64,000 nt of DNA, from contig JAPOQH010000047.1 in NCBI GenBank assembly GCA_026710825.1, positions 39,906-103,905 on the forward strand. Reading direction: 5' to 3'. Numbering within the stretch: the first letter of the stretch is position 1; every line of letters starts with the position of its first letter. The position numbers and the translations under genes are program-made. Shown here piece by piece: positions 33,391-43,498 of this stretch. The notes under the pieces were generated by a model. The model ran no database searches and was not told where the DNA came from. It was given only the letters and a program-made list of their open reading frames with translations. The DNA is from Chloroflexota bacterium (GTDB lineage: Bacteria; Chloroflexota; Dehalococcoidia; Lucifugimonadales; UBA3495).

Positions 33391-36057
33391 ATGGTTTCAT
33401 TCCTTAAGAAAATCGTGGGCGATACGCCCGAACGCGCCGCCGACAAGCTCCGCGGACAGCTCGTCCCCAAGGTCAACGGCCTGGAAGACTCCATCCGCAG
33501 CCTGGACAATGACGGCCTCCGCGCCAAAACCGAAGAGTTCCGCGCGCGACTCGACGATGGCGAATCCCTGGATGATCTGCTGTACGAAGCTTTCGCAGTC
33601 GTGAGGGAAGCCGCCCGGCGCACCCTGGGGCAGCGCCACTACGATGTGCAGCTGATCGGCGGCGCTGTCCTCCACCAGGGCAAGATCGCCGAGATGAAAA
33701 CCGGCGAAGGCAAAACGCTCGTCGCCACCCTGCCCGCCTACCTCAACGCCCTCACCGGCGATGGCGTACACATCGTGACCGTCAACGACTACCTGGCTCG
33801 CCGCGACCCGGTTTGGATGGGCCCGATCTACCACCTGCTCGGCCTCACCGTCGGCTGCCTCCAGCACGACGCCGCCTACCTGTACGATCCGGAACTCATC
33901 GATGCGGGACGCGGAGGTTTCCAGTACCTCACCCCGGTCGAGCGTCAGGACGCCTACCGGGCCGATATCCTGTACGGCACCAACAACGAATTCGGTTTCG
34001 ACTACCTGCGCGACAATATGGCCATGGGTGTCGAGTACCAGGTGCAGCGCGGTCGTCGCCACTATGCCATCGTTGACGAGGTCGACAACATCCTGATCGA
34101 CGAGGCGCGGACCCCCCTGATCATCAGCGGCCCGGCCCAGCAGCCCGTCGAACACTATGCCAACTGCGCCCGCCTCGCGCCTCGCCTGCGCGAGTACGCG
34201 GACTACGCCATCGACGAGCGCACCCAGGCCATTTCCCTCACCGAGGAGGGCATCGCCAAGGCCGAACGTCATCTGCGCATCGGCTCCGATTCCTCCCTGT
34301 ACGACCCCGAAAACTTCCACCTCGTGCAGTACGTGGAGAACGCGGTTGTCGCAGAGATCCAGAAGGTCAAGGACAAGGACTATGTAGTCCAGAACGGCGA
34401 TGTCGTCATCGTCGACGAATTCACCGGCCGCCTCCAGTTCGGCCGGCGCTGGTCCGACGGTCTACACCAGGCGGTTGAGGCCAAGGAAGGCGTTCGGATC
34501 CAACGTGAGAGCGTCACCTACGCCACCATCACCCTGCAGAACTACTTCCGAATGTACCGAAAGCTGGCCGGCATGACCGGTACCGCCGTAACCGAGGCCG
34601 ATGAGTTCTACAAGATCTACGGTCTCGAGGTGGCAGCGGTTCCCACCAACGTGCCCATGGTGCGCGACGATTCGGGCGACCTGATCTTCCCCACCGACGA
34701 GGGCAAATGGCGGGCCGTCATCAACAATATCGTCGAGCGGTCCCAGGCCGGGCAGCCCATCCTGGTGGGCACCACGTCCATCGAGGCGTCCGAAGCGCTG
34801 AGCGACCGTCTCCGCAAGCAGGGTGTTCACCACCAGGTCCTCAACGCCCGCAACCACGAGCAGGAAGCCAACATCATCGCCCAGGCCGGACGCTCCGGCT
34901 CCGTGACCGTGTCCACCAACATGGCCGGCCGCGGCACTGACATCGTCCTGGGCGGAGCCGACACCGACCGCGAGGACTGGCAATCCGAACACGACCGTGT
35001 CATCGCGCTGGGCGGCCTCCACGTCATCGGCACCGAACACCACGAAGCCCGCCGGGTGGACAACCAGCTTCGCGGTCGCGCCGGACGCCAGGGCGCCCCC
35101 GGCAGCAGCCAGTTCTTCGTCGCCCTCCAGGACGAGTTGATGCAACGGTTCGGCGGAGACCGCATCAAGAGCGTGATGAACTGGACGGGACTCAACGACG
35201 ACGAGCCTTTGGAAAACAAGCTCATCACGAAATCCATCACCAGCGCCCAGGTCAAGGTCGAAGGACATCACTTCGACATCCGCAAGCACCTGCTGAACTT
35301 CGACGACGTGCTCAACCAGCAGCGCACCGTCATCTACGAACAGCGTTCCCGCATCCTGGCCGGCGAGGGACTCAACGAACGCGTCATGGAAATGCTGCGC
35401 GCTGAATTCAGCGGGCTGATGACCGCGCACCTCGCCTCGCGACACGCCGACGACTGGGACGTTGATCCGTTCCTGTCCGGATTGCGGCAGATCTGCCCAC
35501 CGCCGGCCGAGATCGACACGCCGGAAAAGGTGCTGCAACTGCGCCGCGAACAGATCGCCGACATCCTGGACGAACACGCCGACGCCTTATATGCGGCCAA
35601 GGAGCAGGTCCTCGGCGTGGACGACATGAACACCCTCGTGCGCCTGCTGATGCTCCGGTCCATCGATACCCACTGGGTGAGCCACCTCACCCACATGGAA
35701 AACCTGCGGACCGGCGTCGGATTGCAGGCCGTCGGACAGCGCGACCCGCTAACCGTGTATCGCACCGAGGGTCAGAAGGCTTTCGGCGAACTCACGCGCC
35801 AGATGCAGCGGGACGTCACCCACACGTTGTTCCACGTCACGCTCGGGCCCGAAGCCCCGGGTCAGCGAGAAGCCGCGGACGAGTCGACTCCCAACCGTGG
35901 GCGCGCCGCCGACCGGGCACCCGTGAGCCCGATGGCCGCGGTCGCCCAGAGTCGCACCGCCGTCGCGCCGCGTGCCGGCCGCAAGATCGGACGCAACTCC
36001 CGGTGCCCCTGCGGCAGCGGACGCAAGTACAAGCGGTGCTGCGGCGCTAACGTTTAG
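33391..36057 (+). CDS. secA: Protein translocase ATPase SecA
   Basis: An 888-residue SecA, the motor that drives preproteins through SecYEG. Walker A (AEMKTGEGKTLVATL, near residue 100), DEVDNILIDEARTPLIISG (DEAD-like box), the FRMYRKLAGMTGTA motif, NMAGRGTDIVLGG and RRVDNQLRGRAGRQG are intact. The C-terminus carries a complete SEC-C zinc site, CPCGSGRKYKRCC, for SecB/ribosome contact. The start (MVSFLKKIVGD) is that of most SecA proteins. It is a single-gene unit here with its own promoter. Confidence 0.98.
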   Translation: MVSFLKKIVGDTPERAADKLRGQLVPKVNGLEDSIRSLDNDGLRAKTEEFRARLDDGESLDDLLYEAFAVVREAARRTLGQRHYDVQLIGGAVLHQGKIAEMKTGEGKTLVATLPAYLNALTGDGVHIVTVNDYLARRDPVWMGPIYHLLGLTVGCLQHDAAYLYDPELIDAGRGGFQYLTPVERQDAYRADILYGTNNEFGFDYLRDNMAMGVEYQVQRGRRHYAIVDEVDNILIDEARTPLIISGPAQQPVEHYANCARLAPRLREYADYAIDERTQAISLTEEGIAKAERHLRIGSDSSLYDPENFHLVQYVENAVVAEIQKVKDKDYVVQNGDVVIVDEFTGRLQFGRRWSDGLHQAVEAKEGVRIQRESVTYATITLQNYFRMYRKLAGMTGTAVTEADEFYKIYGLEVAAVPTNVPMVRDDSGDLIFPTDEGKWRAVINNIVERSQAGQPILVGTTSIEASEALSDRLRKQGVHHQVLNARNHEQEANIIAQAGRSGSVTVSTNMAGRGTDIVLGGADTDREDWQSEHDRVIALGGLHVIGTEHHEARRVDNQLRGRAGRQGAPGSSQFFVALQDELMQRFGGDRIKSVMNWTGLNDDEPLENKLITKSITSAQVKVEGHHFDIRKHLLNFDDVLNQQRTVIYEQRSRILAGEGLNERVMEMLRAEFSGLMTAHLASRHADDWDVDPFLSGLRQICPPPAEIDTPEKVLQLRREQIADILDEHADALYAAKEQVLGVDDMNTLVRLLMLRSIDTHWVSHLTHMENLRTGVGLQAVGQRDPLTVYRTEGQKAFGELTRQMQRDVTHTLFHVTLGPEAPGQREAADESTPNRGRAADRAPVSPMAAVAQSRTAVAPRAGRKIGRNSRCPCGSGRKYKRCCGANV

Positions 36058-36076
36058 GCAGCCGCCATGCCAACGC

Positions 36077-36104
36077 GTAGGGGCGAACGGTGATTCGCCC
36101 CTAC
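36077..36104. repeat. 28-bp palindromic intergenic repeat, copy 3
   Basis: GTAGGGGCGAAC and GATTCGCCCCTAC flank a CGGT centre. It lies between the convergent secA and YHS genes, where it can terminate both. Confidence 0.88.
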
Positions 36105-36124
36105 TCTGGTTGATGCTCCCCGGG

Positions 36125-36358
36125 CTATTGGCCGCGCCTGAAAAGCCGCCTGACGAACGTCAGTGGTTGCGGCTGAGGTTCCTCCATCGCGATGGGTTTA
36201 TTGCGCCCGGAGGCCCAACCTTCGGGATCTCGTTCAAATGCAATGCGGCAGCCGGGGGCACAGAAATAATAGGTCTGCCCATCGAATTCGCTGGTGCCGC
36301 CGTTGGGGTTCTCGGTGTCCACCTGCATCATGCATATGGGATCGGTTGCGGTTGCCAT
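36125..36358 (-). CDS. YHS-domain protein
   Basis: A 77-residue YHS/TRASH-type metal-binding protein. DPICMMQVD and FDGQTYYFCAPGCRIAFERDPEGW supply the Cys ligands. AAGGAG 7 bases before ATG 36358 decides the start; the frame is open further upstream without conservation. YHS proteins are frequently found with copper P-type ATPases, and such a gene lies at 37878-40202. Confidence 0.85.
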   Translation of the reverse strand: MATATDPICMMQVDTENPNGGTSEFDGQTYYFCAPGCRIAFERDPEGWASGRNKPIAMEEPQPQPLTFVRRLFRRGQ

Positions 36359-36621
36359 CTTGACTCTCCTTCTACGGACAGACCGTCGCTTTCCCGGATT
36401 ATACCCCCTGGCGAGCGGCCACCGTCGTTTTCGGCGCGCCGTGCCAGCGACTCGCCCCTGGATCACCATCGGCAGCGTCGTGTGGAGATGTAGCCGGCGA
36501 GATCCCCGCGCGGCCGCAGTGTCGCAGTCGTCAGGGACGGGATCAACGACGACCGGCGCCCGCGTTGATTGTATGAACTGATCGGGAACCCAACGTCTCC
36601 AGAACCTCAAAGGGATTATGT

Positions 36622-37827
36622 ATGTCGACGGAATCAACCCCCCAGGATCAGGCCGACCAACTGCGCAGCGTCCTGGTGGCCCAACTCACGCGCCAGGGAT
36701 TCATCCAGCGCCAGAGCGTCCGGGAAGCATTCGAATCGGTGCCGCGCCACCTGTTCGTCCCCCACGTTGACGTAGCCACCGCCTATTCGAACCAGCCCAT
36801 ATTCATCCGGTGGGATGCGGACATACCCATCAGTTCCTCCACGCAGCCACAGATGATGGCGATCATGATTGAGCAACTGCGCCTGGAACCCGGCCATCGT
36901 GTGCTGGAGGTCGGCGCGGGCACCGGCTACAACGCCGCCATCATGGCGCACATCGTCGGCGATAACGGGACCGTCGTCACCGTGGACATCGACCAGGACA
37001 TAGTCGATGAAGCCGCCTCCAACCTGTCCCGGGCGGGATACTACAACGTCAAAAGCCTGCGCGGCGACGGATTCGAAGGAGCCCAAGCCGACCAGCCCTA
37101 CGACCGCATCATCGTTACCGTGGGCGCATATGATGTTTCACCCCACTGGGTCAACCAGTTGATGGACGGCGGGATACTCGTCGTACCGCTGTGGTTCCGA
37201 GGGTTCAACCTGAGCGTCGCGTTGCAAAAACAGGGCGGCGAACTCACCGGACTATCGGCGTCGCCATGCACCTTCATCCCCATCCGGGGGATTTGGCAGC
37301 GCAACGAGGGATATTACCCAATCGACGATCCCGCCGGGAATGCCCCTCAAATGGCGATTGGGTTGGAGTCGGACGATCCCGAGTATCTACGCCAATTGGC
37401 CCAATTGTTTGCGCAGGATGTCAATCTGCGCCCGATTGGCCGCTCCCTGGAGGGGCAATTTTACAGTCAGGACATCCGCAGCGGCCTGTTCATGTTCCTC
37501 ACTGCCCATCCGGATGTGTACAACGTGTATTCATCGTCGGAAACCGGCCTGTTCCAGGGGCCCGGCTACGCGTTGATCGATCTCGCCAGCATGAGCGCCG
37601 CCGTGCTGTCAGACCGGAACCCCGACCAGGCCCTGGTGTACGGAGGTGATGAGGCCTACGGGCAGTTGACCGAACTGCTGGACCGGTGGGGCACATCCGG
37701 GCACCCCACAATCGACGACCTCCGCATTCGCGCTCTGTACACCGCTCCCCAAACCCTGCCGCATGGGTCCTGGCAGGTCGCCAAACAATCCGCCTACACC
37801 TGGGTGATGTCGTGGGCAAGCCGGTGA
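36622..37827 (+). CDS. Protein-L-isoaspartate O-methyltransferase with C-terminal extension
   Basis: A 401-residue protein. Residues about 20-215 are a PCMT (LVAQLTRQGFIQRQSVREAFESVPRHLFVP; SAM motif VLEVGAGTGYNAAIMA; GDGFEGAQADQPYDRIIVT), which methylates isoaspartyl residues as a repair step. About 190 more residues follow that plain PCMT does not have and that resemble extended-form methyltransferases of unclear role. Single gene. Confidence 0.88.
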   Translation: MSTESTPQDQADQLRSVLVAQLTRQGFIQRQSVREAFESVPRHLFVPHVDVATAYSNQPIFIRWDADIPISSSTQPQMMAIMIEQLRLEPGHRVLEVGAGTGYNAAIMAHIVGDNGTVVTVDIDQDIVDEAASNLSRAGYYNVKSLRGDGFEGAQADQPYDRIIVTVGAYDVSPHWVNQLMDGGILVVPLWFRGFNLSVALQKQGGELTGLSASPCTFIPIRGIWQRNEGYYPIDDPAGNAPQMAIGLESDDPEYLRQLAQLFAQDVNLRPIGRSLEGQFYSQDIRSGLFMFLTAHPDVYNVYSSSETGLFQGPGYALIDLASMSAAVLSDRNPDQALVYGGDEAYGQLTELLDRWGTSGHPTIDDLRIRALYTAPQTLPHGSWQVAKQSAYTWVMSWASR

Positions 37828-37877
37828 TCCCGCCAACAGGTCGGGACCACTGAACGAAACGCGCTTTCCGCCGGATC

Positions 37878-40202
37878 TCAGATCGAGGCGCGCCTCAGGC
37901 GCAGCGAGTTGCTGACCACGCTCACCGAACTGAAGGCCATCGCCAGCGCGGCCAGTATCGGGTTCAGGAACCCCGCGTCTCCGAACAGGAAGGACAGGCC
38001 GCCGGGAACGCCGCCCAGCGACGCAAACACCGGGTACAGAGCGCCGGCCGCCACCGGGATCAGCAGGATATTGTAGAAAAACGCCCAGAACAGGTTCTGC
38101 CGGATCGTTCGCATGGTCGCCCGCGACAGGTCCAACGCGGCCGCGATCCCGGTCAGGTCATCCCGCATCAACGTGATGTCCGACGACTCTCGCGCAATGT
38201 CGGTCCCGCCGCCCATCGCGATGCTGACATCCGCCCGCGCCAGGGCCGGCGCGTCGTTGATGCCGTCACCCACCATCGCGATCACGCTTCCATCGGATTG
38301 CATCAACCCGACCGTTTCCGCCTTGTCGGCCGGCAGCATGCCGGCGTGGTACTCGTCGATACCGCATTCGGATGCCACCGCGGCAGCGACCTCGGGGCGA
38401 TCTCCGGTCAGCATCACCGTGCGAATACCCATGCCCCGCAGGGTATTCACCGCCTCTCGAGTGCCGGGTTTGACGCCATCAGCCACCCCGATGACTCCCA
38501 GCATGCGGCCATCAAGCGCAACGAACATCGGCGTTTTGCCCTGTTTCGCCATCCCGCCGGCCACGGCCGACAGACCCTGGTCCACTTCAATTCCCTCGTC
38601 CACCATCAGGTACGCGTTGCCAACCGCGACTTTTCGCCCGCCCAATCTGCCCGTCACGCCGGCGCCCCGGTGTGCCTTGAAATCGGCGGGGACCGCCAGC
38701 GTCCAGCTTTCATCCAGCGCCCGCTCAACCACAGCCCGGCCGATGGGATGCTCGGACAATTGCTCCACCGACGCCGCTGAGACCAGCACCTCGGCCCGCT
38801 GCAGGCCCTCCGCGTTTATCACGTCGGTTACCGTCGGTCGACCCGTCGTGAGTGTCCCGGTTTTGTCCACCGCGACGACCCGCACCCGGTGCGCGGTCTC
38901 CAGCACGGCAGCGCTGCGTATCAGGATCCCCCGTTCGGCCGCTTTGCCCACGCCTACTATGATGGCTGTCGGCGTCGCCAGTCCCAGCGCGCAAGGGCAT
39001 GCGATGATGAACACCGCCACCAGGGTGAGCATCGCGTACTGCCACGCCTCACCCGAGAGGGCCGGCGCTGGCCCAACGAACAGCCAGATGATGGCGGCGG
39101 CAACCGCGATCAGGCCCACCGCCGGCACGAACCACGCCGAGACCCGGTCAGCCAAACGCTGCACCGGCGCCGCCGAACCCTGTGCCTCCTCCACCAGGCG
39201 AATGACCTGGGCCAGGGCGGTATCCTCACCCACGCGGGTGGCCCGCATGGTGAACCCGCCGGTGCCGTTGAGCGTGCCGGACATCACCGCGTCTCCCGCG
39301 AATTTCTCGACCGGCATGCTTTCCCCGGTAAGGGCGGCTTCGTTCACGTCGGTTGCTCCGCCGATGATCTCGCCATCTACGGGGATTTGCTCGCCCGGGC
39401 GCACCGCCAGCGCGTGGCCGACGGCGACCTCCGCCACTGGCACATCCCTGATCGTTCCGTCCTGCTCCACCAGGTGCGCGGTTTGGGGCCGCAGGTCCAG
39501 CAGTCGCCCGATGGCGTCGGACGCCCGGGACAAGGCGCGCGCTTCCAGCCATCGTCCCAACAGGATCAGGGCGATGATGATGGCCGCCATGTCGAAATGC
39601 AGCGCGTGCCCCCCGTGCGGAAGGAATGCGCCGACAGGGGCAATCAGCATCAGCAGGACGACCACGACGCTGTACCCGTACGCCACGCTGGTCCCCAGCG
39701 CGATCAGGGTGTGCATATTGGGTTGCAACCGCCGCAACCCGGCGAATCCCGCTACGTAGAACGGCCATCCGGCCCAGAGTTGTATCGGTGTCGCCACCAC
39801 CCAGAGCGCTACGGCGTACCACCAACGCGTCAGCAGTCCATCGGTCCACGGCAGCGCGGGGAATCCGGCCAGCAGCAGCACGATGCCGCCGGCCATCGCC
39901 ACCAGCATGCGGCGGCGCAGGTCCCGTTCCTCGCGGCTTCTATGATCACTGCCCGCGTCGGCTGACGAGTCAAGGTCAAGCCGGTACCCCGCATCCGCTA
40001 CGGCCCGCACCAGGTCATTCAGCGGCGGGTCGGCGGCCCCGATGGTGTCCAGGTTCACCGTAGCCCGGGCGGTGGCCAGGTTGACCGACACGTCCGATAC
40101 GCCCGGGACAGCGCGGATCGCTGCGCCCACGTGATGCACACACGCAGCGCAGGTCATCCCCGACACGGGGAAGATCAGGGTATCGGAATTAGATCGGGCC
40201 AT
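37878..40202 (-). CDS. copA: Copper-translocating P-type ATPase
   Basis: A 774-residue P1B ATPase. One N-terminal heavy-metal domain (SGMTCAACVHHVG, near residue 15), the membrane CPC motif (IACPCALGLATPT), phosphorylation site DKTGTLTTGRPT, SEHPIGRAVV with the P1B HP pair, and GDGINDAPAL are intact. The CPC motif and SGMTCAAC indicate Cu(I) export. ATG 40202 is preferred over TTG 40211. The YHS gene upstream fits copper handling. Confidence 0.95.
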   Translation of the reverse strand: MARSNSDTLIFPVSGMTCAACVHHVGAAIRAVPGVSDVSVNLATARATVNLDTIGAADPPLNDLVRAVADAGYRLDLDSSADAGSDHRSREERDLRRRMLVAMAGGIVLLLAGFPALPWTDGLLTRWWYAVALWVVATPIQLWAGWPFYVAGFAGLRRLQPNMHTLIALGTSVAYGYSVVVVLLMLIAPVGAFLPHGGHALHFDMAAIIIALILLGRWLEARALSRASDAIGRLLDLRPQTAHLVEQDGTIRDVPVAEVAVGHALAVRPGEQIPVDGEIIGGATDVNEAALTGESMPVEKFAGDAVMSGTLNGTGGFTMRATRVGEDTALAQVIRLVEEAQGSAAPVQRLADRVSAWFVPAVGLIAVAAAIIWLFVGPAPALSGEAWQYAMLTLVAVFIIACPCALGLATPTAIIVGVGKAAERGILIRSAAVLETAHRVRVVAVDKTGTLTTGRPTVTDVINAEGLQRAEVLVSAASVEQLSEHPIGRAVVERALDESWTLAVPADFKAHRGAGVTGRLGGRKVAVGNAYLMVDEGIEVDQGLSAVAGGMAKQGKTPMFVALDGRMLGVIGVADGVKPGTREAVNTLRGMGIRTVMLTGDRPEVAAAVASECGIDEYHAGMLPADKAETVGLMQSDGSVIAMVGDGINDAPALARADVSIAMGGGTDIARESSDITLMRDDLTGIAAALDLSRATMRTIRQNLFWAFFYNILLIPVAAGALYPVFASLGGVPGGLSFLFGDAGFLNPILAALAMAFSSVSVVSNSLRLRRASI

Positions 40203-40246
40203 ACGGCCCAATTATATCAACCCGGTCTCATGGGAACCGGGGTCTT

Positions 40247-40687
40247 TCACGCAGGACGGAACATTGGCAACGAGATGTTGTCGTCAATATCCTCGAACAG
40301 GACCTCTACGGCCATCCCGCATTGCACCGAGTCGGGCCGGATTTCGCCCTCTCCAAACTCAATCCCCACCAGCCACGTGGGGATGTTGGGCCCCTCTTCC
40401 AGTTCGACCACCGCCGCTATATAAGGAACTTTGTCCCGGAAGGCGGGCGTCGGACCCCGGTGGACTATGGCAAACGTGAGCAGGTTGCCCCGGCCGCTGC
40501 TCTGGACCCAATCGGTGTCCCGCGAAAAACACTCGGGGAACGGGCAGATGTCCCTGGGGTAAAAATAGGCCCGGTTGCACGTGTTGCAGTGGCGCAGCCA
40601 CAACTCTCCAGCCTTGCACTTTTCCCAGTAGAAATCCGATTCCGGTTGCGGAGCCGGCAGGGGAATCTGTGGAGCGGCCTGTGTCAT
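40247..40687 (-). CDS. DUF35 Zn-ribbon/OB-fold protein
   Basis: A 146-residue protein with the N-terminal rubredoxin-like zinc ribbon (LRHCNTCNRAYFYPRDICPFPEC) and C-terminal OB-fold (FAIVHRGPTPAFRDKVPYIAAVVELEEG). DUF35 proteins work with thiolase-like or 3-ketoacyl-CoA enzymes; none is adjacent. Confidence 0.88.
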   Translation of the reverse strand: MTQAAPQIPLPAPQPESDFYWEKCKAGELWLRHCNTCNRAYFYPRDICPFPECFSRDTDWVQSSGRGNLLTFAIVHRGPTPAFRDKVPYIAAVVELEEGPNIPTWLVGIEFGEGEIRPDSVQCGMAVEVLFEDIDDNISLPMFRPA

Positions 40688-41184
40688 TTCGAAATTCTCC
40701 GGTACGAGCGGTCAGCAGAGGCTGCCAGATAATCGCAGGCAAGCATAGCGGCACACTCATCCCAACGCAAGCGCGAGCCATCGCCAGCGCGCGATCTGCA
40801 CCTGCCTTGCCGTCCCGCCCGATGGGCCGCTGCAGAGCGCTGCATTACGAAAGATCGCTGCGTTCCGGGGCACCCGAGGAGACCACCGAAAACACCCATC
40901 GCTGAGACCGAAAAAACTGAACCCGATATCGCCCCGTTCGCGCCAACATTGATCGAACTGATCTCTACTCGGCGGGAAAATCCACTCGGAGAAATTGGCT
41001 GCAACCTACCTCGCTGACGCCACTTATAACAAGAGCGATCGGCCGCCATACTGCTCCGCTAAAGCGCGTCTCAAAGGCGATTGCAATTGACAAAGTGAGG
41101 ACCGTGTCGTTAGTATTCCGCCACCTTGGGCTGCCGCCAGCCGGCACGCCGCAAAATTTTTGTCCGAAGGAGGGACATAATAAT
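40688..41184. other. Gap upstream of the solute-binding protein gene
   Basis: About 500 bases. The first 380 hold only an unsupported minus-strand frame; the rest contains the promoter listed next and a 5' leader of about 60 bases with GAAGGAGGG. Confidence 0.45.
41087..41116 (+). promoter_or_regulatory. Promoter of the peptide-transport genes
   Basis: TTGACA (41087-41092) and TAGTAT (41111-41116) with an 18-base spacer, about 70 bases before the lipoprotein start. Confidence 0.55.
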
Positions 41185-43167
41185 ATGAATCGATTTCGCA
41201 TTCCGCGATTACGCTTTTACCAGTTGCTGGTTCCAGCAGCGGTAGTCGCGCTCATCGTCGGTGTTGCCTGCGGTGGTGCTGAGGCTCCTGCCCCGGCCGC
41301 ACCTGCGGCCAGCACGTCCGGCGATAGCAGCGCTGCTCCAGCAGCAACCTCGCCCCCGGCGGCGGCGCAGGTCGGCGCGACCGCGACCCCGCTGCCCGCC
41401 CAGGAACCGGCTGCCATGACCGACACCGGTGAAGGCAGGAGTCTCGTAGTGCTCACCGAGTCCTACGGCAACGAGGTGTGGGATCCCAAGTACGAGAGCG
41501 GCGACAAGCACATCTGGCACTTCCCGCTCCACTCCCACATGATCACCACCGATGATGACCTCAACTACACCGGCGACGGTCTCGCGACCGACTGGTCGGT
41601 GTCCCCGGACGGTCTGGACATCACATGGACCATCCGCGAGGGCGTCACCTTCCACAACGGCGACGCTTTGACGCCGGAAGACGTGGCCTGGTACCTGCGC
41701 TATGTGCAGGACGACGGCTCACGCTCCGTGGTGCGTATCCGCATCTGGCGCCTGGTCTCTGCTGACAACCCTGACAATGCCGCCTATGAAGGCGACAACA
41801 CCCACATCGAGAAGGAAGGTCACGCCCGCGTGACCGGCCCCAACGAAGTGACCATGTCCTTCGTACGCCCGACCCTGAACTTCCTGGCCGACGTCAGTGA
41901 AGTCGGCGGCGGCACTGGCGGCACCACCATGTCCCAGGCTTATTACGAGAGTCTGGGTTCCACACCGCAGGAGCGCTCCGACGGCCTGATCGCCGACCCG
42001 AACCCCGGCGCAGCCGGCCCGTTCGACCTGGTGTCATTCACCTCCGGCTCCCAGATCGTGTACGAGAAGCGCGATGACCACTTCATCCTGGAGAAGCGCC
42101 CGTACCCGTTCGACGAACTGGAAATCAACCTGGTCTCCGAGGCAGCCACCCGCAAAGCGGCCCTGCTCAGCGGAGAGGCCGACATCTCCCCCATTGACCT
42201 GGACTCCCGCGAGGAACTGGAGGCCGCCGGCCTGCAGTATCGTTTCGGTCCCGAATCCACCGTGATCTGGATCAACGCCTGGAACTGCAGCGTGGACGCC
42301 CCTCAGAACCTGGGCCACGACAAGTCCCGACCCCAGGACAATGACGGCGCCTACATCGGCGACCCGGTGGGAACCCCGCTGATGTGCCAGGACAAGCGCG
42401 TGCGCCACGCCCTGGACTATGCCATCGACAAGGAAGCCGTCCAGGAACTGGTGGGCGGACGCGAAGTGTTCCACATCGCTGGAACCGCCGCCGCCGCTCC
42501 GTCCGGCATCGGGTATCGCCCCAACGCCGGTCTGGACCCCTTCCCCTTCGACCCGGAACAAGCTCGCCAACTGTTCATTGAAGCCGGTTACAACGTCCCC
42601 GAGGCGCCCAACCCGGCCGGTGGCACCTTCCCGGCAGTGACCAACCTCAAGGATCCGGTCATGCCAGGCGGCGGCGACGAGTGGAACGTGTGGACCTGGG
42701 AAGCCGGCGCCACCGTCCCCAAGATGTTGCAGATCGTAGAGTTCGTCTGCGACGACTGGTCTACCTACCTGGGCCTTAACTGCAAGGTCAACGTCGGTGA
42801 GGAAGCGGCCATCAAGGACCGTCAGTACGGCGGTGAGATTCCCGGACAGTACCTGGTGCGCTCCAACGAGCACTCCTATGACACCGGCTCGAAGCTCATC
42901 GGTCGCTTCGGCGACCCGGTCGGTTCGTACATCAGTTACGACCCGCTCACCGAGCCGCTGATCGCGACCGCGGTTTCGTCCACCAGCCCCGAAACCCAGG
43001 AGGAGAACTACTACCAGGCTCTCCGCCAGGCCCACGAGGGCCACTGGGACTTCGCGCCCGGCTATCTGGACGCCCCGTACGCCATGAGCCCCGACATCGA
43101 GGACTGGAGGCCGCGCGCTCTGCGCCCGTCCCCCAGCGCTCTGTGGACCATCCGCTGGGCCAACTAG
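41185..43167 (+). CDS. ABC transporter solute-binding lipoprotein, family 5
   Basis: A 660-residue extracellular lipoprotein. The signal peptide ends with the lipobox VGVAC followed by GGAEAPAPAAPAAS, an Ala/Pro-rich linker. The body has the family-5 (peptide/nickel/opine) features: ATDWSVSPDGLDITWTIREGVTFHNGDALTPEDVAWYLR and RHALDYAIDKEAVQ. AAGGAGGG is 10 bases before ATG 41185. It is followed by a terminator-like hairpin and then two permease genes. Confidence 0.92.
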   Translation: MNRFRIPRLRFYQLLVPAAVVALIVGVACGGAEAPAPAAPAASTSGDSSAAPAATSPPAAAQVGATATPLPAQEPAAMTDTGEGRSLVVLTESYGNEVWDPKYESGDKHIWHFPLHSHMITTDDDLNYTGDGLATDWSVSPDGLDITWTIREGVTFHNGDALTPEDVAWYLRYVQDDGSRSVVRIRIWRLVSADNPDNAAYEGDNTHIEKEGHARVTGPNEVTMSFVRPTLNFLADVSEVGGGTGGTTMSQAYYESLGSTPQERSDGLIADPNPGAAGPFDLVSFTSGSQIVYEKRDDHFILEKRPYPFDELEINLVSEAATRKAALLSGEADISPIDLDSREELEAAGLQYRFGPESTVIWINAWNCSVDAPQNLGHDKSRPQDNDGAYIGDPVGTPLMCQDKRVRHALDYAIDKEAVQELVGGREVFHIAGTAAAAPSGIGYRPNAGLDPFPFDPEQARQLFIEAGYNVPEAPNPAGGTFPAVTNLKDPVMPGGGDEWNVWTWEAGATVPKMLQIVEFVCDDWSTYLGLNCKVNVGEEAAIKDRQYGGEIPGQYLVRSNEHSYDTGSKLIGRFGDPVGSYISYDPLTEPLIATAVSSTSPETQEENYYQALRQAHEGHWDFAPGYLDAPYAMSPDIEDWRPRALRPSPSALWTIRWAN

Positions 43168-43498
43168 TCCCCTGACGGAACCGGTTGAAGCTCTCGGGAG
43201 GGGAGCGGGCTTTATGCCCGCCCCCCTCTTCGTTTTGCAATCTCGAGATATTGCCGCAATAGCCGGAGACGATTCAAACCGGTGGATGCAACCACGCCAA
43301 CAGCGCGCCAGGGACGTCGTCGGAACGCATCCCACGTTACCGTAAGCTAGCGCTTTTACAGGCAGATGACGAGCGAATCACGCGGTAAATCCGGAATAAT
43401 CCAGGGCCGCTGGTATCGATATGGCACGGGGCTTCCCACGCCGAGATTTCTGCTATAATCCGCCGGAATCACCAAACCCACACGGGGAGGCGACCGTT
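43168..43498. other. Gap between binding-protein and permease genes
   Basis: About 330 bases. It contains the hairpin at 43198-43228 and a TATAAT at 43454-43459 about 40 bases before the permease, without a clear -35. Nothing else seen. Confidence 0.45.
43198..43228 (+). terminator. Terminator after the binding-protein gene
   Basis: GAGGGG-GCGGGC / GCCCGC-CCCCTC stem with a TTTAT loop and one bulge, followed by TTCGTTTT. Partial read-through here would explain higher binding-protein than permease levels. Confidence 0.65.

Noticed and set aside
38113..39759. A 548-residue frame antisense to the copper ATPase
   Set aside because: High-GC shadow; Ser/Arg/Thr-rich low-quality sequence without a domain, while the opposite strand encodes complete CopA motifs.
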